Assembly (NCBI GenBank): GCA_018266105.1
Contig: JAFEBA010000025.1
Coordinates: 70,774-134,773, forward strand
Direction: 5' to 3'
DNA: 64,000 nt
DNA from: a bacterium
GTDB lineage: Bacteria; Vulcanimicrobiota; Xenobia; Xenobiales; JADMJV01
A program made the translations under genes and the position numbers. Within the stretch, counting starts at the first letter, position 1; each line of letters starts with the position of its first letter. The notes beneath the pieces were generated by a model that worked only from the letters and a program-made list of their open reading frames with translations, ran no database searches and had not been told where the DNA came from. Shown here in pieces: positions 34,409-45,301 of the stretch.

Positions 34409-35206
34409 CTAAGAATGGGTCGCGCTGACGGCGCCCGTTTTGGTATTCTCAGGCACCGGCTGAGCCAGGCGGAAAGACATGCTGCCGGTAAAGGCGGGCG
34501 TGACGATCTCTTCCCCTGTGGTGATTTTGACTTCCCCTCCCGATCGAATCAACATGGCCATGCTGTCGAAGAAACCGTTGGGCATGCGCAGGCCACCTTC
34601 GATTTCCTTGGACGGTCCGATGGCTTTGACCACGAAAGGCGAGGCAAGCTGAACGGTGTTGACCAGAACTGAGGGACCGACACAGCGAATGGAGCTACGG
34701 GTAATAATGCGCTGGTCGTTGATAGAGACGGCTTCCGCACCGGCTGCGAAGAGCTCGTTGGTGAGCGTCTGCAGATCGGCATCGTGGATAATAAAGAAAT
34801 AGGCGTCTTCGTCCGGACCAGGACGGCGTTTGGAATCGCTCAGTGTGACCGTCACGCCGGGGCCCTTCATGGCCATCAAACCTGCCTGCATGCGAGCCTC
34901 GGCCATTTGCTTGGCCAGTTCACCGTAACCGGTGCCCTCCTGGGCCAGCTTGGCTTCGATTTCGCTCAGGCGCGCCCGGGTCGCCTGCAGTTCCTGGGTA
35001 ATCCGGTCTCGCTCTTCTTCCAGGTTCTTGATCATCGCGATTAATTCCGGTTGCTTATTGGTGGACTTGTTCGCGGTGGTCTGGTTGCGAAATTGAAGCG
35101 AGACGAGAATGCCCATCAGAATACTGGCCATGGCGACGGGGACTTGCCAGCTTTGTGGGGGGGAAGATTTATCCACAGTGGACCTTTCAGGAATTAGCCC
35201 GAGCAT
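34409..35206 (-). CDS. DUF881 (YlxW/YlxX-like) division-cluster protein
   Basis: 265 residues. One N-terminal helix (VAMASILMGILVSLQF, about 24-40), then a coiled coil (LIAMIKNLEEERDRITQELQ and onward to about residue 95), then the DUF881 domain: MKGPGVTVTLSDSKRRPG, HDADLQTLTNELFAAGAEAV, SINDQRIITRSSIRCVG. The outer domain is similar in fold class to competence/pilus-type beta domains; function is not known. It is encoded with ftsQ and sbp as in Bacillus and Actinobacteria. The start seems to be GTG/ATG near 35206, about 30 bp after ftsQ. Confidence 0.88.
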   Translation of the reverse strand: MLGLIPERSTVDKSSPPQSWQVPVAMASILMGILVSLQFRNQTTANKSTNKQPELIAMIKNLEEERDRITQELQATRARLSEIEAKLAQEGTGYGELAKQMAEARMQAGLMAMKGPGVTVTLSDSKRRPGPDEDAYFFIIHDADLQTLTNELFAAGAEAVSINDQRIITRSSIRCVGPSVLVNTVQLASPFVVKAIGPSKEIEGGLRMPNGFFDSMAMLIRSGGEVKITTGEEIVTPAFTGSMSFRLAQPVPENTKTGAVSATHS

Positions 35207-35236
35207 AGCACAGCCTATTGGGGCCGTAAAGCGATT

Positions 35237-36106
35237 TCAGGTTTGATGTGGCTCTGCTGGTTCAGGGGGTTTCGGGGGATGGAGCAAACGCACCACAGGA
35301 GTTGAGAAGCGTAAATCAATTCCCGCGACCTGCTGTTGTTGCATCACCGAATTCATTAATGCGCCCAGCACTTTTAATTTATAATTCAGGTTTTCCAGCG
35401 TGCCCAGCTGGACATCGACCGGGTACTGACGCGAAAATGTCCGGAAGGAGAGGTTGCCGCGCTGATCCATGGTGTAGTACCAGATCGAAGCCGGGAACTC
35501 TTGCTCGATCAGTCCGCAAGCCTGGCTGCAGGTGGCGATAAGGGCGGGGTGCAGGCGTTGGCCCACCTGAATTTCTTCGTCCAGTTTCAGTCGAGGGTAC
35601 TGGTTGCTGGTTCCTTTGAGTTTGCGCAGGACCAGGCCCTGCTCATCCACTGCATACCAGGTGGGATTGGGTCGGTTACTGGCCACCTGGTAAACGGGTC
35701 GACGCTCACGCACCGTGATATTGACCTGGCCGGGCAGGATGTAGGCTACGTTACAGCCGGCTACATTCTGGATGGATGCCACCCGGCCCGCCACTGTGGC
35801 TGGCCGTTGTTTCCAGAGATATTGTCCGGACTGGAGGCCGCAGGCGGTCAGCACCTGCTCCTGAGAAACCGTCTCATTGCCGGTCACGTAGATGCGTTGC
35901 ACCTGAAACAGACTGCTGGTAAAGACGATGACCTGGGCCACCAGAAAGATCAGAACCAGAAAGCAGTGGCGTGAACTGACGCTCCAGCGCCACTCGCTAA
36001 GCGGGCTGCTGACGCGATTGATTCGGTTGGCACGCTGGCGCCGCGGTCGCGGTAGCGGCCGAGCTGAAGTTGAGCGCGTATTCGATTGCATTGCGGGTCG
36101 TAGCAT
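35237..36106 (-). CDS. ftsQ: FtsQ/DivIB cell division protein
   Basis: 289 residues. A basic N-terminal segment (SARPLPRPRRQRANRINR) precedes one hydrophobic helix around 47-68 (FLVLIFLVAQVIVFTSS). The POTRA domain follows: FQVQRIYVTGNETVSQEQVL. VNITVRERRPVYQV and WYAVDEQGLVLRK match the beta domain of FtsQ. The C-terminal proline-rich tail (HPPKPPEPAEPHQT) is extra. It organises FtsL/FtsB-type partners and FtsWI. It heads ftsQ-DUF881-sbp on the minus strand, opposite to the rest of the cluster, and diverges from the PTS gene. Confidence 0.88.
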   Translation of the reverse strand: MLRPAMQSNTRSTSARPLPRPRRQRANRINRVSSPLSEWRWSVSSRHCFLVLIFLVAQVIVFTSSLFQVQRIYVTGNETVSQEQVLTACGLQSGQYLWKQRPATVAGRVASIQNVAGCNVAYILPGQVNITVRERRPVYQVASNRPNPTWYAVDEQGLVLRKLKGTSNQYPRLKLDEEIQVGQRLHPALIATCSQACGLIEQEFPASIWYYTMDQRGNLSFRTFSRQYPVDVQLGTLENLNYKLKVLGALMNSVMQQQQVAGIDLRFSTPVVRLLHPPKPPEPAEPHQT

Positions 36107-36262
36107 GCAGCCCCCAAGATTTGCGAAGAAAGCCTGACCATGTTGGTGAATTTATTTCAATTTCCTGCCCAGGGGAGAGATTTTTTGTGAATCGGATTCA
36201 AGAAGTCTTACGCCCGTCCGGTCAGAACGGAATCCAGAACAAGAAACGCGAACCCAGGCCCG

Positions 36263-37636
36263 GTGCTGACACGGTTGTTCGGCTTGCTGCAAAAGATTGG
36301 TCGGGCTCTCATGTTGCCGGTCTCGGTGTTGCCCGTGGCCGGTTTGTTGCTGGGAGTCGGGAGCGCTCACTTGTGGTTTGTTCCCGACCTTTTGGCCGAG
36401 ATTATGGCTCGAGCCGGAGACTCTATCCTGGCCAATCTGCCGCTGTTATTTGCCCTGGGAGTGGCTCTGGGACTCTGTGATTTCGAGGGTGTAGCCGCGG
36501 TTGCGGCTGCGGTCGGATATTTCGTGATGCTAGCCAGCCTTGGATGTCTGGCGTCTGCTCAGCATCACACGCTCGTGTCAGTTCTGGGTATCGAGACTCT
36601 CCAGACCGGAGTTTTTGGAGGCATTCTGGTGGGAATGGTGGCCGCCGGAGCCTATCGCCGATTCTATCGACTCGAGCTTCCGCCATACCTGGGTTTTTTC
36701 GCAGGCAAGCGCTCCGTCCCCATCATCACCGGGATGGCAAGTCTGATCCTGGGGGCGCTGCTCAGTCTGGCCTGGCCCCCAGCCCAACGAGTCATTGAGG
36801 TTGTGGCCGACCGCGTGGCCAATGACAACCCGGCCGTTTCAGCCGGTCTTTGGGCCGTGGTGAATCGGGCCTTGATACCTTTCGGGTTGCATCACATTTG
36901 GAACAACCCGTTCTTCTTCCTGATCGGCTCCTACTCCGATCCGTCCGGAGGTGGGATTAAGCATGGAGACATCTATCGTTTCCTGGCCGGCGACCGGAGC
37001 GCCGGCATTCTGGGCGGAGGCTACTTGTTCAGTCTGTTCGGCCTTCCCGCCGCCTGTCTGGCCATGTGGCGAAATGCCGCTTCGGCCCGTCGCAAGGAGG
37101 TGGGCGGGCTGCTCGCTTCGGCGGCTTTAACTTCGATCCTGACCGGGATTACCGAGCCTGTCGAATTCGCCTTTTTGTTCGTTGCCCCCGGGCTGTATGC
37201 GGTCCACGCGGTTCTGGCAGGGCTGGCTTGCTGGTTGATGGTGGCCCTCGGAGGGCATCTGGGAATCACCTTTTCATTCGGACTGATCGACTACTTCGTG
37301 CTTTTTCCCCTGCACACTCGGCCCTGGTTGGTATGGGTTCTCGGGCCCTTCTTTGGACTTGCTTACTACGCCATTTTTGACTGGGCAATTCGCAGGTTTC
37401 ATCTGGTTACGTTGGGGCGGGAGCAGACGGACCCTTGGAGCTGGCTGGGAGGACGTGACAATGTTCGTCACTGGGAGTGGTGCGGGGCAAGCCGACTGAG
37501 GCTGCAGGTGGTGGACTCCGGGCAGATTCGTCCGGAGGGTTTGGGGATGCGGGGAATGCAGCTGCTGCCGGATGGGGTGGTGCACCTGTTGGTTGGACCT
37601 GAGTTTGATTCTCAATGGCTGGAGCGTAGCCATTGA
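36263..37636 (+). CDS. ptsG: PTS glucose-type permease EIICB (PtsG-like)
   Basis: 457 residues. The EIIC part (1-380) has about ten membrane spans: LFGLLQKIGRALMLPVSVLP at the N-terminus, IPFGLHHIWNNPFF (205-218), KHGDIYRFLAGDRSAG and GITEPVEF (295-302), which match glucose permeases more than GlcNAc permeases. The EIIB part (390-457) keeps LGGRDNVRHWEWC with the phosphorylated Cys at 407 in the family position, then SRLRLQV. There is no EIIA domain, and EI, HPr and EIIA must be elsewhere. The start is GTG 36263 without a clear Shine-Dalgarno. The 3' end overlaps the DA1-like gene by 25 bp. Confidence 0.88.
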   Translation: MLTRLFGLLQKIGRALMLPVSVLPVAGLLLGVGSAHLWFVPDLLAEIMARAGDSILANLPLLFALGVALGLCDFEGVAAVAAAVGYFVMLASLGCLASAQHHTLVSVLGIETLQTGVFGGILVGMVAAGAYRRFYRLELPPYLGFFAGKRSVPIITGMASLILGALLSLAWPPAQRVIEVVADRVANDNPAVSAGLWAVVNRALIPFGLHHIWNNPFFFLIGSYSDPSGGGIKHGDIYRFLAGDRSAGILGGGYLFSLFGLPAACLAMWRNAASARRKEVGGLLASAALTSILTGITEPVEFAFLFVAPGLYAVHAVLAGLACWLMVALGGHLGITFSFGLIDYFVLFPLHTRPWLVWVLGPFFGLAYYAIFDWAIRRFHLVTLGREQTDPWSWLGGRDNVRHWEWCGASRLRLQVVDSGQIRPEGLGMRGMQLLPDGVVHLLVGPEFDSQWLERSH

Positions 37637-38211
37637 AGGGTGGCCTGGCGTCCTGATTTGCTTTCGAAATCCAGGATGGATTCGATGGACTTTCCAAACG
37701 TATAGTGTTTCAGTTTGAGCAGGCGATCGGCCTCAGCGCTACCCTTTAAGAAGTGGAACTCCACCCAGCGAGCCATGCCTTCGCGTAGACTGAGGTTCTG
37801 ATTCAGGAAATTGGCTTCGCGCTGAAAAGCGTGGACCAGCTCGTGAGCCACCAGTGATTTGAAACGTACCCGGGTCAGGCCAGGCTTGACCCAAACCTGG
37901 TGAGCCGAAGAGCCTCGGAAGTCCACGACTTGATGGCGAGCCAGATTGCCCTCTGGATTATAGACGAGCGACTTCCAGCCTTGGGCCGGGGGGACTTTGA
38001 GCTCAAGCAGGATGGGCCAGGTTAGCTCGATGTTGAATTCCTGGGCCAACTGACGCCTGACTTCGGCCAGAGCCATCTTGGCCTGCACTCCATTGTCGAT
38101 GGTGGAAGCGGTTGTAAACTCACTGGTGGTGAGGCGGAAATTGCTTTGCCCGAAGCAGGCTTTCTCGATGGCCCGGCCTACTTCGGTAAACACTTGGGTT
38201 AGCCAGGTCAC
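37612..38211 (-). CDS. DA1-like HExxH zinc metallopeptidase
   Basis: 199 residues, cytoplasmic (no signal peptide). SLVAHELVHAFQREANFLNQ holds HELVH (123-127) and REGMARWVE supplies a downstream Glu (E144), a gluzincin arrangement resembling the C-terminal peptidase domain of plant DA1 proteins. No ubiquitin-interacting or LIM region is present. Substrate unknown. The frame extends upstream to 38415, but GTG 38209-38211 overlaps the stop of the methyltransferase gene as GTGA and gives a clean N-terminus (VTWLTQVFTEVG). Probably co-translated with that methyltransferase. Confidence 0.68.
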   Translation of the reverse strand: MTWLTQVFTEVGRAIEKACFGQSNFRLTTSEFTTASTIDNGVQAKMALAEVRRQLAQEFNIELTWPILLELKVPPAQGWKSLVYNPEGNLARHQVVDFRGSSAHQVWVKPGLTRVRFKSLVAHELVHAFQREANFLNQNLSLREGMARWVEFHFLKGSAEADRLLKLKHYTFGKSIESILDFESKSGRQATLQWLRSSH

Positions 38212-39173
38212 TGTCGGCCCGCCTCGATCACGAAGGTGAAATGGTCGGGCAGACGCGGGTCGTAGTGGCGCAGCCGCCAGCGCTTTCCGTCCACTTCCAG
38301 GCGTTCGAAGGCGGCCGTCAGTTCCGGCTGGGTCCAGTTCTGCAGGTGAGTCAGCTGAGGGCAAAAGCACAGTAAGGGGGTTTCCGTGTAGAGTGGAGCT
38401 CCCACTTTGCCGCAACGCAGCATTTCGCTCAGGCAGCGATCGAGAACGTCATTGACCAAATGTTCGAAGATGTCGAAGGCCAGATAGAAATCAAAGAAGT
38501 TGTCCTCAAAGGGCAGATCCAGAATGTCTACTCGATGAGTCTGGATGACGTCTGGCAGTTCGCGGCGTTGAGCCAGTTTCATGAGTGAGGTCAGCGAAGA
38601 CTCCGCCAGGTCACAGGCGTGGATGTGCCGCTGGGAGTAGTCGCTCAAGGTCAGGCAGATTCGTCCCCATCCGCAAGCCAGGTCACAGCCCTGCAGAGGC
38701 CTGCCTTTGGGAAGGAAGGGTTCCAGATAAAGGTGCGGGGCTTGCTGCTTCAGGACCAGTTGCCAGTATGGCAGCACTCCGCGAGCGATGTAACCGCGGC
38801 TGCACTTGGCCAACATTTCTTCCCGCAGTAAAACTAGCTCGTCCAGGTCAGCATAGAGGGGTGCCATGTATTGGCGCAGGTCTATGTCGTCTGGCGGAAA
38901 GAAGCCAATGGCGCCCATAAAAATTTGGAACAGCCGGCTTTGCCAGAGAATACCGACCAGCTCCTGGTTGGTCGGGTCGGGTGTGGGGGCGAGCTGGAAA
39001 CGTTTCCACTGACCGAGTTCTTCCTCCAGTTGGGCTGGAGTCATTTGTTCTTCCAGCAGGGCACTGGCCCGGGAGCGCATCTTCTTCATTGCAAATTGTG
39101 GTACCCAATTGCTCCAGAGGGCGGTGCAAAAATCTTCCAGGCCTGGCAGTTGGGCAAAGGCTTGGTCCAGCAT
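38208..39173 (-). CDS. Class I SAM-dependent methyltransferase of unknown substrate
   Basis: 321 residues. The N-terminal 150 residues are helical and without motif. CDLACGWGRICLTLSDYSQ is the SAM loop, ACDLAESSL the second strand, DLPFEDNFFDFYLAFDIFEH the fourth, then a family-like YTETPLL segment. Substrate not predictable. It overlaps the DA1-like peptidase by 4 bp downstream and diverges from the acyl-CoA synthetase across 47 bp. Confidence 0.8.
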   Translation of the reverse strand: MLDQAFAQLPGLEDFCTALWSNWVPQFAMKKMRSRASALLEEQMTPAQLEEELGQWKRFQLAPTPDPTNQELVGILWQSRLFQIFMGAIGFFPPDDIDLRQYMAPLYADLDELVLLREEMLAKCSRGYIARGVLPYWQLVLKQQAPHLYLEPFLPKGRPLQGCDLACGWGRICLTLSDYSQRHIHACDLAESSLTSLMKLAQRRELPDVIQTHRVDILDLPFEDNFFDFYLAFDIFEHLVNDVLDRCLSEMLRCGKVGAPLYTETPLLCFCPQLTHLQNWTQPELTAAFERLEVDGKRWRLRHYDPRLPDHFTFVIEAGRQ

Positions 39174-39220
39174 ATGGTACTGGCTTTCGCCACTGGACCA
39201 GGAGGCCCCCCCGTTGACCT

Positions 39221-40816
<1,596 letters not shown>

Positions 40817-41587
40817 GGGCACCAACCAGCACCAGTGAATCAGGTTTCGCAGCCAGGCCTGGGTGCGCTGTTCGGCTCGGCGGTCGGTGGCGATCCATGA
40901 GGGAGCGCGCTGCTTGACCCCTCGAGTCAGAACTTGACTCACCCCACAGGCGTCGGCAATAAAGAACACTCGGCCTCTTTCGGTCTGACAGAGCAGGCCG
41001 TAGTGACCGTGACTGTGACCTGGCAGCGAGACGGCCAGAACCGAGCCGTCATCAAAAAGGTCAAATCCAGTCACCGGCCCGTGACTGGACCGCGAGAAGT
41101 TCTCCAGCCAGCGGGTTCGCTCGAAAAGTCCCGCGGGCCACAGGCTCTGGCTCCAGCCCGGGTGGAGTTCCCCGCCCAGACGAGAGGACTCATAGCCTTC
41201 GCGGGACGTGATCAAAACCTTGGGTTGTAGGCCAGCCAGGCCGGCCCCGTGGTCAAGATGAAAGTGAGAAAGAAAGACTCCGGCCAGGTCCTGAACCGGA
41301 GGCGGACCTGCAGGAAGCGCCAGTCGTCCCAGTCGTACGAACAGGTTTAAGGGAAAGCCCAGGTGGGCCAGGCAGGGATGCAGACCTGTGTCGATGAGCC
41401 AGCGTCCTTCCCGGGGATGCTCCAGTAGGCCAACCAGCACAGGCTGGCGCAGAAGTCTCGGTCCGCCGCCTCTCAAAACCAGAAAACCCGGGGCTACGGT
41501 TTCGCCCCAGGGGAAAAAACGCAATCGGACGGTGACCACGGCCGGCTTCCTTCCTTGTAAATCCCCCGACTATACCCCGAAATCGGC

Positions 41588-41616
41588 TTTACCCGCCGGA
41601 GGGCATTCCATAGAAT
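41588..41616 (+). promoter_or_regulatory. Candidate promoter of the lipoprotein gene
   Basis: TTTACC (41588-41593) and TAGAAT (41611-41616) lie 17 bp apart, 38 bp before the lipoprotein ATG. Match is four and five of six to sigma-70 consensus. Confidence 0.4.
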
Positions 41617-41653
41617 CCTATCAGTAAATTACAGAATCTGGTTGGAGTTTTTT

Positions 41654-42640
41654 ATGAAATCCTCTCTCCTGCGTCGGGCGGTTGCCGCGGCGCTCCTGAG
41701 CTCTCTAGCTCTCTTCAGCGTTGGTTGCGGCGGAAGCGGCGGCGACACCAGTGGTTTTAATAATGCCCAGGGCAATCCCTTTCAGGGGAACTTTAGTGGC
41801 TCAGGAGCCTTGAGCAACGGCCAGACGGGAACTTTGAATCTGGCTGTCGGGCCTGACGGGCGAGCCACCGGGACCTACCTGGTTCGCAACGCGCCTGTGG
41901 CCATGCTGGCCAATTTCAGCGTGGCAGCCGGTAGCTACACCGTCAGCGGCTCGGTGGATCCGGCCACCGGAGCTTTCAGCTTGACCGGGACCGTTCCTGA
42001 TTTCGGCACCTTTACCATCACCGGCTTCGTGCCCCTGGGCAGCAGTCTGGGCAGTTATGTGGTGACCATCAACAATCAGACTTTTACCGGTTCGATCGCT
42101 GCGGGCGCGGGGTCCAGTCCGGGTGGAGGACCGGGGGCCGGCAGCACCCGTCCGATCTTGAGCGGAAGCTTGAGCGGCTTTGTCTTTACTCCGGGAGGGG
42201 GCTTCAATGGAGTCAATCCCCCCGTCAGCAGTCCGCTGATTACCGGCGAAATCACCACCGGCACCAGCGACAATAACCATCTGGTGATCGGTCTGGCCCA
42301 GACGGGCAGTCCCATCACCAATATTCGCGCTCTGGGGTTTGTGGTCACCACTCACGGTAACCCTCTGACCACGGGCACTTATAATATTTTGCAAAACAGC
42401 AGTGACACTGGCTTTACCGTAAGCCTCAGCGATACCACCGGCACAACCATCAATCAGGCCTGGGCTCAGACCTCGGGAACGTCGGGCACTTTTACCATCA
42501 CCAGTTTGAGCGAGACTCAGATCGAAGCCGACTTCAACGTCAGTAACGTGGGCATCAATGCTCAACAACCGGGTTCGGCTGCCGGAACCTTCAGTACATC
42601 CGGCCACATCCAGGCCAATATTAGCAGCCTGACCCCTTAA
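41654..42640 (+). CDS. Secreted lipoprotein of unknown function, Gly/Ser/Thr-rich
   Basis: 328 residues. MKSSLLRRAVAAALLSSLA is a Sec signal, followed by LFSVGCGGSGG, a lipobox with Cys in place for lipidation. The mature protein is rich in Thr, Gly, Ser and Asn with alternating beta-like strands (repeats such as TFTITGF and FTITSLSE), and has a Gly/Pro linker near the middle (SSPGGGPGAGSTR). No catalytic motif. Probably an outer-surface or periplasmic beta-sandwich protein. GGAG lies six bases before ATG 41654. Confidence 0.72.
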   Translation: MKSSLLRRAVAAALLSSLALFSVGCGGSGGDTSGFNNAQGNPFQGNFSGSGALSNGQTGTLNLAVGPDGRATGTYLVRNAPVAMLANFSVAAGSYTVSGSVDPATGAFSLTGTVPDFGTFTITGFVPLGSSLGSYVVTINNQTFTGSIAAGAGSSPGGGPGAGSTRPILSGSLSGFVFTPGGGFNGVNPPVSSPLITGEITTGTSDNNHLVIGLAQTGSPITNIRALGFVVTTHGNPLTTGTYNILQNSSDTGFTVSLSDTTGTTINQAWAQTSGTSGTFTITSLSETQIEADFNVSNVGINAQQPGSAAGTFSTSGHIQANISSLTP

Positions 42641-42641
42641 G

Positions 42642-43256
42642 TTAGAGCCAGCCTTGCTGCCGGGCCTTGTTCAAGGCCTGGCGGCGACCACTCACCTGCA
42701 GTTTCTCGTAAATGTGCTTCACATGAGTATGCACGGTGTGGGTGCTGACTACCAATCGGGCCGCCACCTCTTTGTAGGAGTAACCTTCGGAGAGTGTCTG
42801 CAGCACTTCGTGCTCGCGTTGGCTGAGCGGGTCGGGGGTGGGTTGCACTTCCCGGATCAGCAGGCGGGCAATTTTGGCCGTCAGAGGAGCACCCCCGTCG
42901 GGCAAGGTGCGCAGACTGCGCAGCAGTTCGGCGGGGGTGCAACCCTTCAGTAGATATCCGACCGCTCCGGCTCGCAGAGCCGAGAGCACGGTGGTCGGCT
43001 CCTCAAAGACGGTATGAGCGATGCATTCGATTTTGGGGTGGGTCGCCTGCAGCCTGGCGATCAACTCCTGGCCGCTCATCCCGGGCAGACCCAGGTCGAC
43101 CAGCAAGACTTCGCAGTCGGGCGGGCTCTGTAAGAACTCTTCAGCGCTGCCAAAGGCCCTGACCAGTTGAAAGTCTTCCGCCTCCTGCAGGGTGACCATC
43201 AGGCTGGTTCGGAAAGTTTCGTCGTCTTCGACCAGGGCGATCTTCACAGAATTCAC
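42642..43256 (-). CDS. NarL/LuxR-family response regulator
   Basis: 204 residues. Receiver domain (1-120): LVEDDETFRTSL acidic pair, LLVDLGLPGMSG with phospho-acceptor Asp, and KGCTPAELL with the conserved Lys. LuxR-type helix-turn-helix (135-200): LSQREHEVLQTLSEGYSYKEV, then STHTVHTHVKHIYEKLQV. Its partner is the histidine kinase directly upstream, with which it overlaps by 4 bp. Target genes unknown. Confidence 0.93.
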   Translation of the reverse strand: MNSVKIALVEDDETFRTSLMVTLQEAEDFQLVRAFGSAEEFLQSPPDCEVLLVDLGLPGMSGQELIARLQATHPKIECIAHTVFEEPTTVLSALRAGAVGYLLKGCTPAELLRSLRTLPDGGAPLTAKIARLLIREVQPTPDPLSQREHEVLQTLSEGYSYKEVAARLVVSTHTVHTHVKHIYEKLQVSGRRQALNKARQQGWL

Positions 43257-45301
43257 AGCGGTAAAATCACTTCCAGACGGACCCCCGCTTGCGTTTGCCA
43301 GGTCAGAGTTCCGCCTAAATCGGCCACTCGCTTTTCGATACCGCCCAGCCCGCGGCCTCGCGGTGGTCGGCTAAAGCCTTGGCCGTTGTCTTCCAGAACA
43401 ACCCTGAGTTGCTCTGCGAAGTGCAGACTCAAGCGGATCTGCTCCGCTTGAGAATGCTTCAGCGCGTTGTTCAAGCCCTCCCTGAGCAGGCGAAAGAGCG
43501 ACAGGGCGGCTGCGCGTGGTAAGGTTCCAGTCAGATCTCCCGTGCTTTTCAGTTCAAAGTTGTGGCCCTCCGTGACGCGGTTGGCGTAACTGCGCAATTC
43601 CGCCAGAAAGCGCAGCCGCTCCATTTGATAGTCGGGGCTGTCGTAAAGAAAGCTTTGCAGTTCGTGCAGGGCGTCGCCGGCCAGGCTGGTCACCTCCTCT
43701 TGCTGGCTGAGCATGCGGATGCCGGCCAGGGCTGCACCCACCCCATCGTGCAGATCGCCCAGCAGGCGTTCGCGTTCCTGGAGGCGTTGAGTCTGCTGTC
43801 GATGGGCCTCTTCGAAAAGCAGGGCATTCTCCAGATAAAGGGATGCTTGACGAGCCAGTTGATCGAGCACGCCCACGGTGGCTGAATCATAGACTCGGCC
43901 TGCGGGGAGTGGGCCACAGCGCAGGCCTTGCTGATTGCCCAATCCCAGCAAAACCGTGGCCTCGCCCTCCAGATCCAGGCGCGCCCCCACAAGGCTGGTG
44001 TTGCTCTCCGGTTTTAGCCAACTGGGGGCAAGCAATTCGTCCACGCTCTGTTTCAGAGCTTGGGGGATCTCCTGAGCGGGTCGGCCGGCCGCTCGTTCTC
44101 TCAGCTTCTCCAGGGCGGGCCCGGGCGCTATCGGTCGTCGCCGAAAAAGGTTGGCCAGAATTCCTGCCAGCTTCAGGCGTACGACGCCGTAACTGCTGGC
44201 CAGAACCGCCAGTAGGAAGCCTTGGGGACCCAGAGCGCCGAGCACGGCCCATTCGCAGAAGAGCAACAGACCCAGGGTGATCAGGTAGGCCAAAGTGCCT
44301 TCCAGGAAGGTGCCGATGTCGAAAAGTCGGTAGCGGTGCACCGCCACCGCCATGCCCAGTGGGATGAAGATCAAGAAGGCCCCAGGGACAGTATCGCTGA
44401 GCAGGCGATGGCCCGTGAGCATCAGAGGAAAGCCGTTGAAAAGAAGCCAGGGGGAGATTCCCAGCCCAAAGCCAGCCCCGATCCATTTCATTTGCTGGCG
44501 TTCCACCGCTGCACGGTAACTGTAGGTGGCCTGAGCGATGGCCACCAGCGAGCCCAGAAAGAAGCTCGTGACCACCAGTCCATGAGCCTCAATGGCGAGG
44601 CTGAGCGTGACCGCGGCGCAAATCGAGTAGCTCAACACCAGCAACCATCGAGGAGCGCGTTCGCGCGGGATCAGCAGGGAAAAGTGCAGCAGCAGGCAGG
44701 GGGCCAGCACAAAGTTGGTGATGTTGAGCAGGTTTAAGAAGGTCCAGAAAGGCGGCTGCAAGCCCCAGCAAGCCAGCAATGAAGACACATTGCTGATATA
44801 GACCAGGCTCATGCTCAGGCACATCAAGTAAAACCAGAAGGCCTGACGATTGGCTCCAGGTCTGAGGTAACTGGCCCAGCCCACCACGAAAAAAGCGATG
44901 CCGACCGGCAGGTGGAGCAGTCCGGGGTTTTCCAGAAAGTCCCAGTTGTCTCGATTGACTGGCAGGCTGAGCGTCTGGTCCTGAAGACTGAGCTCGACCT
45001 GGGGAGACTGAAGATTCTCAAAGAGAATCTGCCGCTCTTTTAACCAGAGTAACAATTCCTCACGGGATTTTAGCTCCGAGTTGTCCGCCAGCAAGGTAAA
45101 GCGGTTGACCGGGTGTGACCCGATTTTCAACAGGCGTTGCCCCGGCCGGAACGGGGGCGGCCCTTGGGAGACTCGCCAGGCCTGGCCGTCCCAGGCCAAC
45201 TGAAGGGGTAAACGCGGAGCATGGTAGAGAGCCCAGGTGGAGATCCCGAGCAAGCAGAAGACACTCAGAAGGCCCCCGACCAAACTCAATTTGCGAATCA
45301 A
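43253..45301 (-). CDS. Sensor histidine kinase with multi-spanning membrane region and GAF-like part
   Basis: 682 residues. A first helix is followed by an outer region (30-125) with a PDZ-like start (PPFRPGQRLLKIGSHPVN), then about eight membrane helices (130-385), a GAF-like region (410-500), the HisKA_3 dimerisation motif LLGDLHDGVGAALAGIRML with the phospho-His, and the HATPase domain (LREGLNNALKHSQAEQIRL, then LEDNGQGFSRPPRGRGLGG). This is a NarX/DesK-type kinase paired with the NarL-type regulator. It overlaps both neighbours by 4 bp: App1 upstream, regulator downstream. Signal not identifiable. Confidence 0.9.
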   Translation of the reverse strand: MIRKLSLVGGLLSVFCLLGISTWALYHAPRLPLQLAWDGQAWRVSQGPPPFRPGQRLLKIGSHPVNRFTLLADNSELKSREELLLWLKERQILFENLQSPQVELSLQDQTLSLPVNRDNWDFLENPGLLHLPVGIAFFVVGWASYLRPGANRQAFWFYLMCLSMSLVYISNVSSLLACWGLQPPFWTFLNLLNITNFVLAPCLLLHFSLLIPRERAPRWLLVLSYSICAAVTLSLAIEAHGLVVTSFFLGSLVAIAQATYSYRAAVERQQMKWIGAGFGLGISPWLLFNGFPLMLTGHRLLSDTVPGAFLIFIPLGMAVAVHRYRLFDIGTFLEGTLAYLITLGLLLFCEWAVLGALGPQGFLLAVLASSYGVVRLKLAGILANLFRRRPIAPGPALEKLRERAAGRPAQEIPQALKQSVDELLAPSWLKPESNTSLVGARLDLEGEATVLLGLGNQQGLRCGPLPAGRVYDSATVGVLDQLARQASLYLENALLFEEAHRQQTQRLQERERLLGDLHDGVGAALAGIRMLSQQEEVTSLAGDALHELQSFLYDSPDYQMERLRFLAELRSYANRVTEGHNFELKSTGDLTGTLPRAAALSLFRLLREGLNNALKHSQAEQIRLSLHFAEQLRVVLEDNGQGFSRPPRGRGLGGIEKRVADLGGTLTWQTQAGVRLEVILPL

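Noticed and set aside
36187..36262. GTG with GGGGAGAG upstream as an earlier PtsG start
   Set aside because: It is out of frame with ptsG by one base and the ptsG family N-terminus already begins at 36263; could only be a leader, for which there is no other sign.
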